Part shown: one piece after another, positions 17,970 through 28,071 of the stretch
Position numbering within the stretch: position 1 is the stretch's first letter
Layout: each line of letters opens with the position of its first letter
Assembly: GCF_000208925.1 (NCBI RefSeq)
Contig: NW_001914988.1
Coordinates: 3,983 to 45,983, forward strand
DNA length: 42,001 nucleotides
Direction of reading: 5' to 3'
Source: Entamoeba histolytica HM-1:IMSS
Lineage: Eukaryota; Evosea; Mastigamoebida; Endamoebidae
Program-made: the position numbers and the translations under genes
Notes under the pieces: generated by a model
What the model was told of the DNA's origin: nothing
Seen by the model: the letters and a program-made list of their open reading frames with translations, nothing else
The model's database searches: none

Positions 17970-20639
17970 TCATTGAGGTAATGACATTACTTCATTATAG
18001 AAATTTAATGTATTACCAGTTAATAATTGCCGTAATACAACACTTTGCCCATTAGTGTTAATTGGTGTTGTGCATAAAGCTGATAAATTAGTTTTAATTT
18101 CTCCATTTAAATTCTTAATTTCTGGATCTACATGTGGATATTTAATAGTTGCTAAATTAGTAGTTTTATCGTCTTTAATATCTTCATGAACAAAATCAAT
18201 AATTCTTTTATTCTTTAATGTTTCAAGTACAGATTGCATTAAACAATTTAATGATTCATTGTTAACCATTAAAGTATTAAATGGTGATAAACTAAATAAT
18301 TTCATCATTCCAACAACACAAACTGGTCTATTCATTTCTGCAGGTAATTGAACAATATTAGTTAATATCAATTGACCACATTCAATAGGAATATTTAAAG
18401 CTTGAATTGTAGAAGCATCACTAATATAACATATTTGTAATATAAACTTAATTAATTGATAAGTAAGTCTTCTAATTTGATGACTTGCTAATCGTTGACA
18501 TATTAAAGTGATAATAGTTGGTATTTGATTTAATCTTTGTAAGGGAATACTAAAAGTAATTCCATTTAATAAAATAAAAGCGTCATCAATAAAATCAATT
18601 TGTAATAGTACTTGGAATAGTCCTAATGCTTTATTTATCATTTCATCAGTAAATACATTTGGTGATTTTTTTGCACAAGAAGTAACAAATTTAACAATTG
18701 GTGTGATCATAGAAAATCTATCACCAATTTGTAAATTAAGTATTGGCTCACATAAACTACTTACTTGTGGAAGATATAATGTAAGTATTTGGAATAAATA
18801 TGCCATTACATCTATATTGTCTACTTTTAATGCCTCTCCTGTAATATTAATTAATTGTTGTTCAATTGATGGTAATCCAATACTTAATGCTGTTGACAAT
18901 ACTTCAAATTTCATTCCAACATAACTTCCATCTAATTTATTGTTTCTAACTTCTTTTGATGCTTCGTTAATTAATCCCATAACAAGTTCTTTAAACATAT
19001 CATCCATTGGTAAATTAAGTTTACTTGCACGTTGTAATATTCTAACACCAGCTCTTAAATGATAAATTGAATGTAATTGTAATCCATTTTTTACTAATTT
19101 ATTTGCCATTTCAAATGACCTTCCTAATTGATCATCGTTAATTCCATTAACTGCTCTATTATAGTTACTTGAAGTTTTTAATAATAACATTTTTTCAATT
19201 GTATTTGCTGCAAGCATTGAACTTACTAAACTAGCTCCACTAACTTGAGGGAATATTGCTATTTCATATAATTTAATAAATATTTCATTATATTCTTGAT
19301 TTGTTACAGGTAAAATACTACGAAATTCATGAATAAATTTAATAACAGCAATTTGTGGTGATGAAATAAATAATGGCTTTACTGTATTATTCCAAAACTG
19401 AATTAAATCTACTCCTTCACTAATTCTTGTTGCTCCATATCTTGGTATTTCTCCTTCAACAACAAATCCAATAAATAAACGAATTGCACTATCAATATTA
19501 CTTTGTTGTAATGCTTGAATTCCTCTATTAACAAATTCCATAGTATCAGGTCTAATTCTTCTAATTAAATTAAGAAGATTTCCTGCACTTTTTTTAACAG
19601 AAATAATTTCTGATTCAAGTTCTAATTTAACATATTCTTCAGGTTCTTCATTTATTTGAGTTATTTCTTCTTGATTTAATGATATATCTTTAGCAATAAT
19701 ATTAATTATTTGAATGAATTGATCATTATTCATAATTTTAAGTATTCCATTCATTGTACAAAGAACTTCATATCCAGCAATAATGTTTTTATCTTCTCTT
19801 TGTGAAGAATTTAAATAATCTACAACGGTTTGATAAATAATAACAGTCATAGTATCTTTAAGAAAGTCATTATCCAAATATTTAGAACAAAAAATATTAT
19901 ATATTTTAAATATTACTAATTGACATTTAGGTTGTTGAGTATGTGCTATTTGATCTAATTTTTTAGAAACTATTTCTATATTATTTTCTATTTCATCAAC
20001 TAATTCAATTGAAACAATTCCATGAATAAATTTTAATATTGGAAGAATCATTTTATCAGTACAATTTAATTCAGTAAATAATGGTAAAATTAATGGAAAT
20101 ACTTGTACAATTTGTTTAATTTCTCTTACTGTTTCGTTATTAATTTCTATTGTTCTATATTTCTTTGTAACAGCTGATAATAATTGAATACAAATATACT
20201 TTTGTTCAATAGTACCACTTTGATATGTTTGTTGAATTAAATTAATCATATCTGGCCATTGTTTTGGGAAATCAATATTTGCTACAACAGCAAAACAATC
20301 AAATAATAATTTGTTAATTAATTGTGTAGAAGAAAAAATTGCTTGAAATAATAATTTTCTTATTTCTCCTCTAATATTTGAAGAATAAAAATTCTCTTCT
20401 TGATAATATTTCTTTAAAATTTGCCTTAAAAAAATTGCTGCTGTTTGTGTTTGCATCATTTGTTGTGGAGAATTTGTTGTATTCGGAATTAAAATTAATT
20501 GAAGAAGTAATGGTGTAAATTCAGGTCGTTGTATTTGAGTAATATACAAATTAGTTTCATTGCTAAGGTTATTTCCTTGTGTTGACTTTGTAACGATACT
20601 TGCTATAAATTGTTGTAATTGAAGAAGTTCACTATTCAT
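17970..20639 (-). CDS. CSE1: Exportin-2 (CSE1/CAS), importin-alpha re-exporter
   Basis: The 889-residue HEAT-repeat protein begins with an importin-beta N-terminal domain (AAIFLRQILKKYY near residue 70). It contains the CAS signatures DFPKQWPDMINLI, AVTKKYRTIEINNETVREI and NEEPEEYVKLELE. CSE1 with Ran-GTP returns importin-alpha to the cytoplasm. It is slightly shorter than the roughly 960 residues of animal and yeast forms, without a visible break. The start is the first ATG, after a T/C-rich leader. Other exportins are less likely because of the central CAS motifs. Confidence 0.88.
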   Translation of the reverse strand: MNSELLQLQQFIASIVTKSTQGNNLSNETNLYITQIQRPEFTPLLLQLILIPNTTNSPQQMMQTQTAAIFLRQILKKYYQEENFYSSNIRGEIRKLLFQAIFSSTQLINKLLFDCFAVVANIDFPKQWPDMINLIQQTYQSGTIEQKYICIQLLSAVTKKYRTIEINNETVREIKQIVQVFPLILPLFTELNCTDKMILPILKFIHGIVSIELVDEIENNIEIVSKKLDQIAHTQQPKCQLVIFKIYNIFCSKYLDNDFLKDTMTVIIYQTVVDYLNSSQREDKNIIAGYEVLCTMNGILKIMNNDQFIQIINIIAKDISLNQEEITQINEEPEEYVKLELESEIISVKKSAGNLLNLIRRIRPDTMEFVNRGIQALQQSNIDSAIRLFIGFVVEGEIPRYGATRISEGVDLIQFWNNTVKPLFISSPQIAVIKFIHEFRSILPVTNQEYNEIFIKLYEIAIFPQVSGASLVSSMLAANTIEKMLLLKTSSNYNRAVNGINDDQLGRSFEMANKLVKNGLQLHSIYHLRAGVRILQRASKLNLPMDDMFKELVMGLINEASKEVRNNKLDGSYVGMKFEVLSTALSIGLPSIEQQLINITGEALKVDNIDVMAYLFQILTLYLPQVSSLCEPILNLQIGDRFSMITPIVKFVTSCAKKSPNVFTDEMINKALGLFQVLLQIDFIDDAFILLNGITFSIPLQRLNQIPTIITLICQRLASHQIRRLTYQLIKFILQICYISDASTIQALNIPIECGQLILTNIVQLPAEMNRPVCVVGMMKLFSLSPFNTLMVNNESLNCLMQSVLETLKNKRIIDFVHEDIKDDKTTNLATIKYPHVDPEIKNLNGEIKTNLSALCTTPINTNGQSVVLRQLLTGNTLNFYNEVMSLPQ

Positions 20640-21114
20640 TGAAGGTTTTAAGTTCTTTTTTGTTTTATATTTATTTCTTTTCTTCTTTTCTATCTCTCTT
20701 TTCTTTTATTTTCTGAAAAAAAGGGTTTTGAAATTGAGGTTTTAATATTGTGAATTAAAAAGATTAACATTTTCTTTAAAATATCTTTAACAAAATTAAA
20801 TGTAATTCAAATGTTTTATGTAATATAAACCAATGATAGTAAATTAAATAAATTATTTAAAAAATGATACTATAATATCATTTAATGTAAAGGCAATAAA
20901 CAAAATAAACTCTACTTAAACGTGTTTAACTCAATCACAACATTTTATATTGAAAAAAAGATAAAAAAACAGAAAAAAGAAGTGAATAATTATTTAAAAT
21001 TATATAAAACTACACTTAATTGTAAATAATAATTAAATAATAATTTATTAGTAAAAATTAATTAATACATAAAGAATTAAAACAAAACCTAGATTTCACT
21101 AAAAATTGATTAAG
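20640..21114. promoter_or_regulatory. Shared divergent region CSE1/eS12
   Basis: 475 bp of AT-rich sequence between divergent starts. An initiator-like AAAAATTGA lies about 12 nt before the eS12 ATG. I see no ORF and no perfect TATTTAAA box. Confidence 0.45.
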
Positions 21115-21513
21115 ATGGCTGAAGAAACTCAAGTCCAACAAGAAATTCAAGAACTTCCACAAGAATTAAAAGACATTAAAGCTGTCTTATATCAAGCAAG
21201 AGCACAAAACATTTTAACTAAAGGAATTAGACAATGCCTTAAAGTTATTGAAGCTAAGAAAGCCCTTTTCTGTTTCATTGCTGAAGACTGTGATAATGAC
21301 AAATACACTGGACTTCTTACTGCTATTTGCAAAGAACAAGGAATCAAAATTGTTAAAGTCCCAGAAAAGATTCAACTTGGTGAATGGACTAATCAATGCA
21401 AAATCAGAGATGGAGTTGCTGTCAATATTGCTAAATGTTCATGTGCTGTTATTGGAAACAACATTAAATTTACTGATGAACTTAAGAGATTAAAAGCTAA
21501 GGTTGATGGTTAA
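21115..21513 (+). CDS. RPS12: 40S ribosomal protein eS12
   Basis: The 132-residue protein matches eukaryotic S12: GIRQCLKVIEAKKALFCFIAEDCD, LCKEQGI-like TAICKEQGIKIVKVPE, LGEWTNQCKIRDG and CSCAVI. The L7Ae-type fold spans almost the whole protein. The start is ATG 21115 (MAEETQV); the frame is open three codons further up, but only from a TTG. Codon use is biased to CAA, GAA and GGA, as expected for a highly expressed gene here. Confidence 0.94.
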   Translation: MAEETQVQQEIQELPQELKDIKAVLYQARAQNILTKGIRQCLKVIEAKKALFCFIAEDCDNDKYTGLLTAICKEQGIKIVKVPEKIQLGEWTNQCKIRDGVAVNIAKCSCAVIGNNIKFTDELKRLKAKVDG

Positions 21514-21629
21514 TTAAGTAATTTTTTTGCTTTATATAACAATTTTTTAGGAAAAAAAATCTATTTCAAAGTTTTAGTTAAACGTCATTTAGATTCTTAT
21601 TTATACTTCTTAAAATCAATATTATTTAG

Positions 21630-23444
21630 ATGAGTACTTATCGTTGGGATACAACACTAAATTCTAACGAACAAGAAGAGCTTATTAATGCATTAAACTT
21701 CATTATATGTTTATCTGATTCTCATGAACGAGTGGATGATATTCAACATTGTTTCGATACAGTGCTTAAATACTATCCAGACATCAAGAAAGAAGTATCT
21801 TCTCTAGAATTTTGTAAAAATATTAAAAATTACTTTATAGAGTACTTTGATAAAAAAATTCAAGTAATAGATGATATGCTCAATTTGATTCATGACACGT
21901 ATTTTTTCTGTGGCTCTGAAAATACTATTGATATTTATAAGAATTGTCTTTCCCAACAAATCAAGACAATAAGTTTTCTAAAGAAAATACCTTCTATTCT
22001 CCAGAAATTTCAAAGAGTCACAACTAAAAGTCAGTGGTATCATTTTAAAACTTCAGCAAAAGAATTTATTAGTGAATATATGGAATCCCAAATTATTGAA
22101 TTAGAAAGTAGTGACTCAGGCAAAAAATTGGTTTGCACAATTCCAAAAAAATCAAAAGAATCAAAAAAATCAAAAAAATCAAAAGAATCAAAAGAATCAA
22201 AAGAATCAAAAAAATCAAAAAAACAAAGTTTTTTGAATTGGAATAATTCCTCTAAATTAGAAAGTCAAATTTCTGAACTAAGAAAAGAAAAAGAAGAAAT
22301 ACAAAATCAATACAATAGCTACAAAGAAACAAGAGATCAAGAGGTCAATAACCTTAACAAGAAAAACACAACAATCATGTCTCAAATGAAAAAACATGAA
22401 GAAGAATGTTTAAAAGTTATTCAAGACTTTAAAAAAGTTTCTCATATACTTGAAGAGGAGAAACAAAAACAACTCAATGAATTTAAACAAAAACTTACGG
22501 AGATTAAAATACAAAATGAACAAGATGCTACACGTACTTATGCTGAAACAAAAGAAATACAAAAAGAAATAGAGACTTTAAAAAAAGACATTGAAATAAA
22601 AAAAAAGGAATATAATGGTTTAAGCCAACAATTGGATATATTAAAGAAACAGTTATATGATTGTCTAATGATGCAAAACATTCCTAAAGGGGTTATTTTC
22701 AAAGATAAATTGAAGACAAATACTGAATATTTTATTATTCTTGCATCAAGTCTTATTGAACATAAAATCTCTCTTCCTCGCATAAATCAATGTATGTTAG
22801 GAAGTTATTTTGAAGTTGAGCTATATCAGCTTGACCTCCAAAGTTGTAGTTTTGGTAATCAAATTACCTTTAAAGAACAAGGGTCTCAATTATCAAATGA
22901 AAAAAGATATGATGTGAGGATAGAAGTTATTGAACGTCCAGAGGATGAAAAGAAAGAAGAAGAAAATCCTGAGGATGAAAAGAAAGAAGAAAAACTAGTG
23001 GAGTGTATAGATAATTATCCAAAACATCAGTTATTTCAACAAATAGTTGAAATTCCTCTAAGCATATTTTTAACAGGAGGTACAGTAGAGGTAAGTGTAG
23101 CAAATAACAGTTTAATAGTTCCAATTCTTGTTGGAGAAAAAGAAGGTGTTTCATTAACTTATGATTCTGTTTCTACAGACAGTGATGGAAATATTATAGA
23201 TGTTGTCTTAAAAACAAAATACCTTAATGACCCTCATTATCAAAGAGTGGGTGATGACTTAATTGGAGTTTTCCAATATTCACAAGAAAATGCTGGTGAA
23301 ACAATCCCCATTCCTTACATTGTTGAAAGTCAGTCATTAGGAGAATTTGTTTTACAAACTGGAAAATATAGGTATCAAGGATATGGTTTTTCTTCCCCAA
23401 CAGGAATAAGAGGAGATTATTGGGTACACATTAAACTTATTTAA
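21630..23444 (+). CDS. Coiled-coil protein with DnaJ-type C-terminal domain, no J domain
   Basis: Modules of this 604-residue protein: an N-terminal helical region (1-165); Lys-Ser-Lys/Glu repeats (about 172-197); a long coiled coil (about 200-345); a middle domain; a charged linker; and a C-terminal region (about 463-604). The last region resembles the substrate-binding domains of Hsp40: VEIPLSIFLTGGTVEV (family VPL..AL.GG...V), HYQRVGDDLIGVF (family H..F.R.G.DL), YRYQGYGFSS and a final RGDYWVHIKL. No J domain with an HPD motif is present, so direct Hsp70 stimulation is not expected. A client-binding or structural role is inferred. Confidence 0.72.
   Translation: MSTYRWDTTLNSNEQEELINALNFIICLSDSHERVDDIQHCFDTVLKYYPDIKKEVSSLEFCKNIKNYFIEYFDKKIQVIDDMLNLIHDTYFFCGSENTIDIYKNCLSQQIKTISFLKKIPSILQKFQRVTTKSQWYHFKTSAKEFISEYMESQIIELESSDSGKKLVCTIPKKSKESKKSKKSKESKESKESKKSKKQSFLNWNNSSKLESQISELRKEKEEIQNQYNSYKETRDQEVNNLNKKNTTIMSQMKKHEEECLKVIQDFKKVSHILEEEKQKQLNEFKQKLTEIKIQNEQDATRTYAETKEIQKEIETLKKDIEIKKKEYNGLSQQLDILKKQLYDCLMMQNIPKGVIFKDKLKTNTEYFIILASSLIEHKISLPRINQCMLGSYFEVELYQLDLQSCSFGNQITFKEQGSQLSNEKRYDVRIEVIERPEDEKKEEENPEDEKKEEKLVECIDNYPKHQLFQQIVEIPLSIFLTGGTVEVSVANNSLIVPILVGEKEGVSLTYDSVSTDSDGNIIDVVLKTKYLNDPHYQRVGDDLIGVFQYSQENAGETIPIPYIVESQSLGEFVLQTGKYRYQGYGFSSPTGIRGDYWVHIKLI
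22145..22228 (+). repeat. Short Lys-Ser tandem repeats
   Basis: Nine-base units of the type AAATCAAAA/G encode alternating K-E-S and K-K-S in the linker before the coiled coil. The coding microsatellite is prone to length change but stays in frame. Confidence 0.8.
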
Positions 23445-23570
23445 TTGAGAACTAAGTTATTTTTATACTTTTTTAATCAGCAAAAAACAAGAAAAAGAAA
23501 TAAAGAAAAGATTGTTTTATGATTTATTATATCTAATCTCAAAATGAAATAATAAAAATTAAAATCAACA

Positions 23571-24401
23571 ATGCCTTTCTGTACGAATTGTGGTCAAAGT
23601 ATTTCATTTTCAGCCAAATTTTGTACTAATTGTGGGGTTTTAGTAAAATCAACTTCTTCTAATAATCTTAAAACTACTAATCCAACATCAACAATAACTA
23701 AATCTTCTACCTCATCTTCTCTAAAACCTGTTACAAGTACTAATACAACTTGTAGTACTAAACCAACTTCAAGTTCTTCAATAAGTACTAAAAAGAGTTA
23801 TTTTGAAAGTAAAGATAAAGAAGTACAAAAGGAAAAGAAAGGAAAACAAGCCAAAGAAAAATCACGTATCCATTTTGTTTTTAGTAGTAGCCCTGACCCA
23901 ATGACTCATAGCTTAACACCAACATCTTCAGACTTTGATTTTATACAAAGAGACCATCAAAACACTTATGAAAAACCTAAAAAACAAAAAGAAAAAGTTT
24001 GTTTTGAACAATCAAGTCAAGTAAAAAGTAGTTCATCATCATCTCCTTCATTGATTAACTTTAAAAAAAGAGGAGATGTTATTGTGTCTATTGGATCACC
24101 CAAATCATCTTCAACAAGTGGAATAAAGAAATGTAAATATTGTCATCAAAATATAAATGGAAATGAAAGTTATAAAATGATATTCGGGAATTATTATCAT
24201 GACAAATGTGTTCATTGTTATAAGTGTAATCAAAGAATATATTCTACTTCAAAATATTATAATCACAAAGGAAAAATTATTTGTCATCCATGTATGTTAA
24301 ATAAATTACCTAAATGTGCTCGTTGTAATAACCCAATTAAAGGAAATTATGTTGTTGTTGGGAATAAAAACTATCATCCAGAATGTGCTCCTTCTTGTTA
24401 A
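23571..24401 (+). CDS. Zinc-ribbon plus LIM-domain protein
   Basis: The 276-residue protein opens with a zinc ribbon (MPFCTNCGQS... FCTNCG; Cys 4, 7, 18, 21). A long Ser/Thr/Lys-rich, probably disordered linker follows. From about residue 187 there is a full LIM domain (CKYCHQNINGNESYK... HDKCVHCYKC... CHPC), then half of a second LIM (CARCNNPIKGNYVVVGNKNY, then HPEC) that stops before its second zinc knuckle. LIM domains bind partners, often in the actin cytoskeleton. The pairing with an N-terminal zinc ribbon is unusual. No partner can be named from sequence. Confidence 0.85.
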   Translation: MPFCTNCGQSISFSAKFCTNCGVLVKSTSSNNLKTTNPTSTITKSSTSSSLKPVTSTNTTCSTKPTSSSSISTKKSYFESKDKEVQKEKKGKQAKEKSRIHFVFSSSPDPMTHSLTPTSSDFDFIQRDHQNTYEKPKKQKEKVCFEQSSQVKSSSSSSPSLINFKKRGDVIVSIGSPKSSSTSGIKKCKYCHQNINGNESYKMIFGNYYHDKCVHCYKCNQRIYSTSKYYNHKGKIICHPCMLNKLPKCARCNNPIKGNYVVVGNKNYHPECAPSC

Positions 24402-24801
24402 GTCATTTTATTTTTATTATATTTTAATTAATTTTTCATTATTTTATTATATTTTTTTATTTTGGTTGTTATATTTTATTTATAAATACTTTTGTTTATT
24501 GTCCATATTATTAAAACTCTTTTTCAGTAAAAATGTATATCATAATAATATTTCTTGTTAATTATTATTTGTCTGAATAGAGTTTTAAGAGAGTTTTGTT
24601 GAAATAATTGTTTTTAAATCACAGAACTTCAAAAAATAGAATTTTAAAACATTGACATTGACTCATTTGTTAAATTATTCAGCTACAAAAAGGAATATAT
24701 TCAAAACTAAAAATAAAAGTTCTTGAAAAGAACTAAATATGAGAAAAAGGTTCAACTCAAAATAGAATTTAAAGGTCAAACTTTAAATTTCCAAATAAAT
24801 A
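24402..24801. promoter_or_regulatory. Promoter region of the single-LIM gene
   Basis: 400 bp between tandem LIM genes. A TATA-like GAATTTAAAGG lies at 24765-24775, about 30 nt before the next ATG, and two AGAACTAAA-type sequences upstream of it resemble the GAAC element of Entamoeba core promoters. No ORF worth calling. Confidence 0.55.
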
Positions 24802-25290
24802 ATGTCTACTTGCCCAGTATGTGGAAAAAAAGCTTATCAAATGGAGTCTATTGTTATTGAAGGAATTACTATGCACAAAAATTGTTTTAGATGTAGTGTT
24901 TGTAAGAAAACATTAAACGGTTCTAACTTTGCAAAGAATCATGGAATTTATTATTGCAAAGTCCATTTCCAACAAATGTTTAAAGAAAAAGGAAACTATG
25001 ATGAAGGTTTTGGTTATACAAAACGTAGCTCTAACTGGGAAAAGAAAGAAGAAGAACATCACATTGAACCTAAGAAAGAAGAATATCACATTGAACCTAA
25101 GAAAGAAGAAGCCACTTTTTCTCCTGAAACAAAAACACTTATAGAAAATATTTTAAAACAATTAGATAAAATTGATGGAACTTGCACTAAATTAGAAAGT
25201 TGTGGAATTGTTACTCCAGTAAGCTCCAATCAAATAGACCAAATTTTTGATAGACTTGATGCTGCTCTTTGCAAATTAGAAAAGAAATAA
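24802..25290 (+). CDS. Single-LIM protein, LimA-like
   Basis: The 162-residue protein has one complete LIM domain with ligands Cys 4, 7, His 25, Cys 28, 31, 34, 52 and His 55. Two tandem PKKEE-xHIE repeats (about 90-110) follow, then a helical C-terminus. Size and single-LIM layout fit the described E. histolytica protein EhLimA, which associates with F-actin and lipid rafts; identity is inferred, not proven. It lies directly downstream of another LIM gene on the same strand. Confidence 0.85.
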   Translation: MSTCPVCGKKAYQMESIVIEGITMHKNCFRCSVCKKTLNGSNFAKNHGIYYCKVHFQQMFKEKGNYDEGFGYTKRSSNWEKKEEEHHIEPKKEEYHIEPKKEEATFSPETKTLIENILKQLDKIDGTCTKLESCGIVTPVSSNQIDQIFDRLDAALCKLEKK

Positions 25291-25399
25291 ATTCATTTCA
25301 TTTTTCTCTTCAATTAACAATTTTTTCTTCTTTTTATAAGATTAACAGAAGACCTTCTCAATATTGACATTGAAAACAAAGACTAATTAATTAACAATG

Positions 25400-26399
25400 T
25401 TATTTTGATTCCGTAATGATAACTTCTGGTGTATTATCATTTTGTTCACTTTTTTGAGACTGATTATCTTGTTGTGGTAGTTGTTCTTTTGGCATGTCAA
25501 CTACTTCTTGTGTTTGATGTAATTTTGAATTCTCTATTTGGATTGGGTTTTGAGTGAGTTGAGTTTTTAATTCGATTTCTTGTTCAGAATTTTTAGTTGA
25601 TTGCTTCAAATTATGGTCATCAGATTTAATGACATTTCCTTGAGAATCAAACTTAAGATCTGCGTAAGGCTTTTGTTGTTCATCTCTTAAAGCCTTTTTG
25701 GATTTAAAGTAATCAAAGAACAAACAACCAATAATAACTCCATGAGCAGCAGCAAAAAGAGCTACAATTATTTCATATACTCCAAAATAGGTGATATAGT
25801 CTATGTTGCATTGAATAGAAGAAGGTTTTGATATAGAGTGTGTGAAATCAACTGTATTAAGAAGTTCATTATTACAAAACTTATCAGAATTAAATCCCAT
25901 CACTGTGTCAGTAATGCCAACAATAAGAAGAAGAAAACTAATGGCAATGTATGCTAAGATAAAGATTATCGATATTTTTTGAACTAATACAGAACCAAAT
26001 ACAAATGACACTATTGAAAGGATAAAGGTAAGCATTGTAGCAAATAAATGACAAATAACTTGGTATGTCAAAGGTGGCATACAATAAAATTTATACACAC
26101 CAACATCAGTAAAGTAAATAAAGTCAAGTGGACGGTTTTCTTTGAATGGATATGAGTGACATGTTCCATTAGTAGATTCAAAAGTAAGGTCCATCTACAA
26201 ATAAATATTTGACTATTTTTAATTTTTGATAAAAACAAACATAAATACCATCAGTCTCTTCTGATTTGCCATATAAAATAAATTGATAAGAAAAAGCAAC
26301 AAGTGACATGATTCCACAAAACGCTGTTAAAATAACAAGAAGTTTAAATGATGTTTTTTGACTTTGAACACGTCTGAAGTAATTCTTGAAATGGGGCAT
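25400..26399 (-). CDS. Four-TM membrane protein, two exons
   Basis: Exon 1 is 26399-26241 and exon 2 is 26194-25400. The intron, 26240-26195, is 46 nt, starts GTTTGT, ends TAG and is phase 0. Splicing joins TDGIY to MDLTFES and yields 317 residues. Four membrane segments are evident: FKLLVILTAFCGIMSLVAF, then the segments containing LFATMLTFILSIVSFVFG, FILAYIAISFLLLIVGI and EIIVALFAAAHGVIIG. Each of the two outward loops has a Cys pair (CHSYPF ... FYC and FCN ... IQC) that may form a disulfide. The tail is Gln-rich and cytosolic. The topology is tetraspanin- or MARVEL-like, but no family motif was recognised. It is divergent from Hop. Confidence 0.82.
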
Positions 26400-26635
26400 C
26401 AATGGTAGAAATTTAAGATTCTATTCAGTTTCTTTCTAGTTTTAGAAATTACTGACAGATAGGAAAAAAATAATCTAATAACTCGGGATAATATTGAAAC
26501 TTCTGAAAAAAGGAAGTTGATTCGAAGAACTAAAAGAAAATAATTGTTTAAGAAAATTAAAAAAAAACAACAAATCAATTATTCTTTTTACCCAAAAAAT
26601 AAATAAAAAAATAAAAAAAAAACAAACAGAAAAAG

Positions 26636-27943
26636 ATGAGTAACGACAATGAAGATTATCAAAATGATGAAAAGATGTTAGAAGAATATAATAAATTAAT
26701 TGAAAAGAATGGAACAGACTCAGAGTTATTTGCAAAACGAGGAATGTGCTATTACTCACTTGGTAAATATATGGAAGCATTTACTGATGGAGTTACTTCA
26801 GCACGACTAAACCCTAATGTGACTGATGGATTAAAACCAATTGCATTGTCATTAATTAAAATGGAAAAGTATCAAGAAGCAAGAAGAGTAATTGAAAAAG
26901 CAATGTCAATGGAAGAAACGAATGATTATTGGAAAAAATTACATTTAGAAGTATTAGAAAAAGATACAATTCAATTTGATCCAATGCATGTTTTTGATAA
27001 TTGGGAAGAAAAATTAATGTCAAATGAACGTACAAAGAAGTATTTAAAAGATGAAAGTTTCAAAGAATATTTAAGTGATTATGTAAATAATCCAATGTTA
27101 TTTAAAAGTGGTGTAAAAGATCCAAAAATTTCAGAATGTTTAATGGTATTAATGGGTGTTGATATGAATCAATTTTTAAATGCACAAAATACTAAGTCCT
27201 TATGGAGTGAAGCGATTACAAAGGAAAAACAAAGAGAATTAAAAAAAGAAATGGATGAAAAAGGAATAGATGTTAATAATGATAAGAACGAATCATCTCA
27301 AGAAGTAAAAGATTTTCTTAAGAGCGTTACTCCGAAAAAATCAAAACCATTTATTCCACCAAAAAATAATGAAGAACGTATTATTGAAGCAGAAAAAGAA
27401 AAAGAAAAAGGAAATGAGTATTATAAACAAAAGATGTTTCAAGAAGCAATTGAATGTTATAACCGTGCAATGATGTTAGACAAAACAAATATAATATATC
27501 AATTAAATAAATCAGCTGTTTATTATGAAATGAAACAATGGAGATTTGTAATTCAAATTTGTAGTAATTTAATTAATAAAATTACTGATCAAAAAAGACA
27601 TGGAAGAATTGCTTTTAGATTAGCAAATGCATATCTCGAAGTAAAAGAATTAGAAAATGCTGAGAAATATTTTGACATTGCAATAAAAGATGGAATAAAT
27701 GAAGCTAAAACAAAATATGAAGAAGTCAAAGAATTAATTGAACAAGAGCAAGAAAGAAAAATACTTAAAGGACCAACAATGAATTCAGATATTGAAAGAT
27801 ATTTAATGCATGATGAAGTTCGTGAAATTATTAGACTAATTAATGAAAATCCAAACAATTTAAAAAAATTAAGAAAAGACCCCAAATATCGACAGTATAT
27901 AGAAAAAATGATTCAATTAGGAATATTACAGTCACAAACATAA
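26636..27943 (+). CDS. STI1: Hsp70/Hsp90-organising co-chaperone (STI1/Hop)
   Basis: The 435-residue protein has the Hop layout in reduced form: an N-terminal TPR block (about 1-100), a DP1/STI1 domain (FKEYLSDYVNNPMLFKSGVKDP, about 140-180), a second TPR block (EKGNEYYKQKMFQEAIECYNRAM, about 250-370) and a C-terminal DP2 domain (MHDEVREIIRLINENP ... YIEKMIQLGI). It should bridge Hsp70 and Hsp90 through their EEVD tails. Yeast Sti1 has nine TPRs and 589 residues; one TPR set appears to be missing here, which other protists also show. It is divergent from the four-TM gene, with 236 bp between starts. Confidence 0.88.
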   Translation: MSNDNEDYQNDEKMLEEYNKLIEKNGTDSELFAKRGMCYYSLGKYMEAFTDGVTSARLNPNVTDGLKPIALSLIKMEKYQEARRVIEKAMSMEETNDYWKKLHLEVLEKDTIQFDPMHVFDNWEEKLMSNERTKKYLKDESFKEYLSDYVNNPMLFKSGVKDPKISECLMVLMGVDMNQFLNAQNTKSLWSEAITKEKQRELKKEMDEKGIDVNNDKNESSQEVKDFLKSVTPKKSKPFIPPKNNEERIIEAEKEKEKGNEYYKQKMFQEAIECYNRAMMLDKTNIIYQLNKSAVYYEMKQWRFVIQICSNLINKITDQKRHGRIAFRLANAYLEVKELENAEKYFDIAIKDGINEAKTKYEEVKELIEQEQERKILKGPTMNSDIERYLMHDEVREIIRLINENPNNLKKLRKDPKYRQYIEKMIQLGILQSQT

Positions 27944-28071
27944 AATTACTTCTTTTTTTATTCTCTTTTATTATTTTATTTATTATTATACTACTTTTTA
28001 TAATAAAAATAATAAAAATTCAATTATAATAAATAAATAAAAACTATGCAACGTTTTCATTTACAATATAC

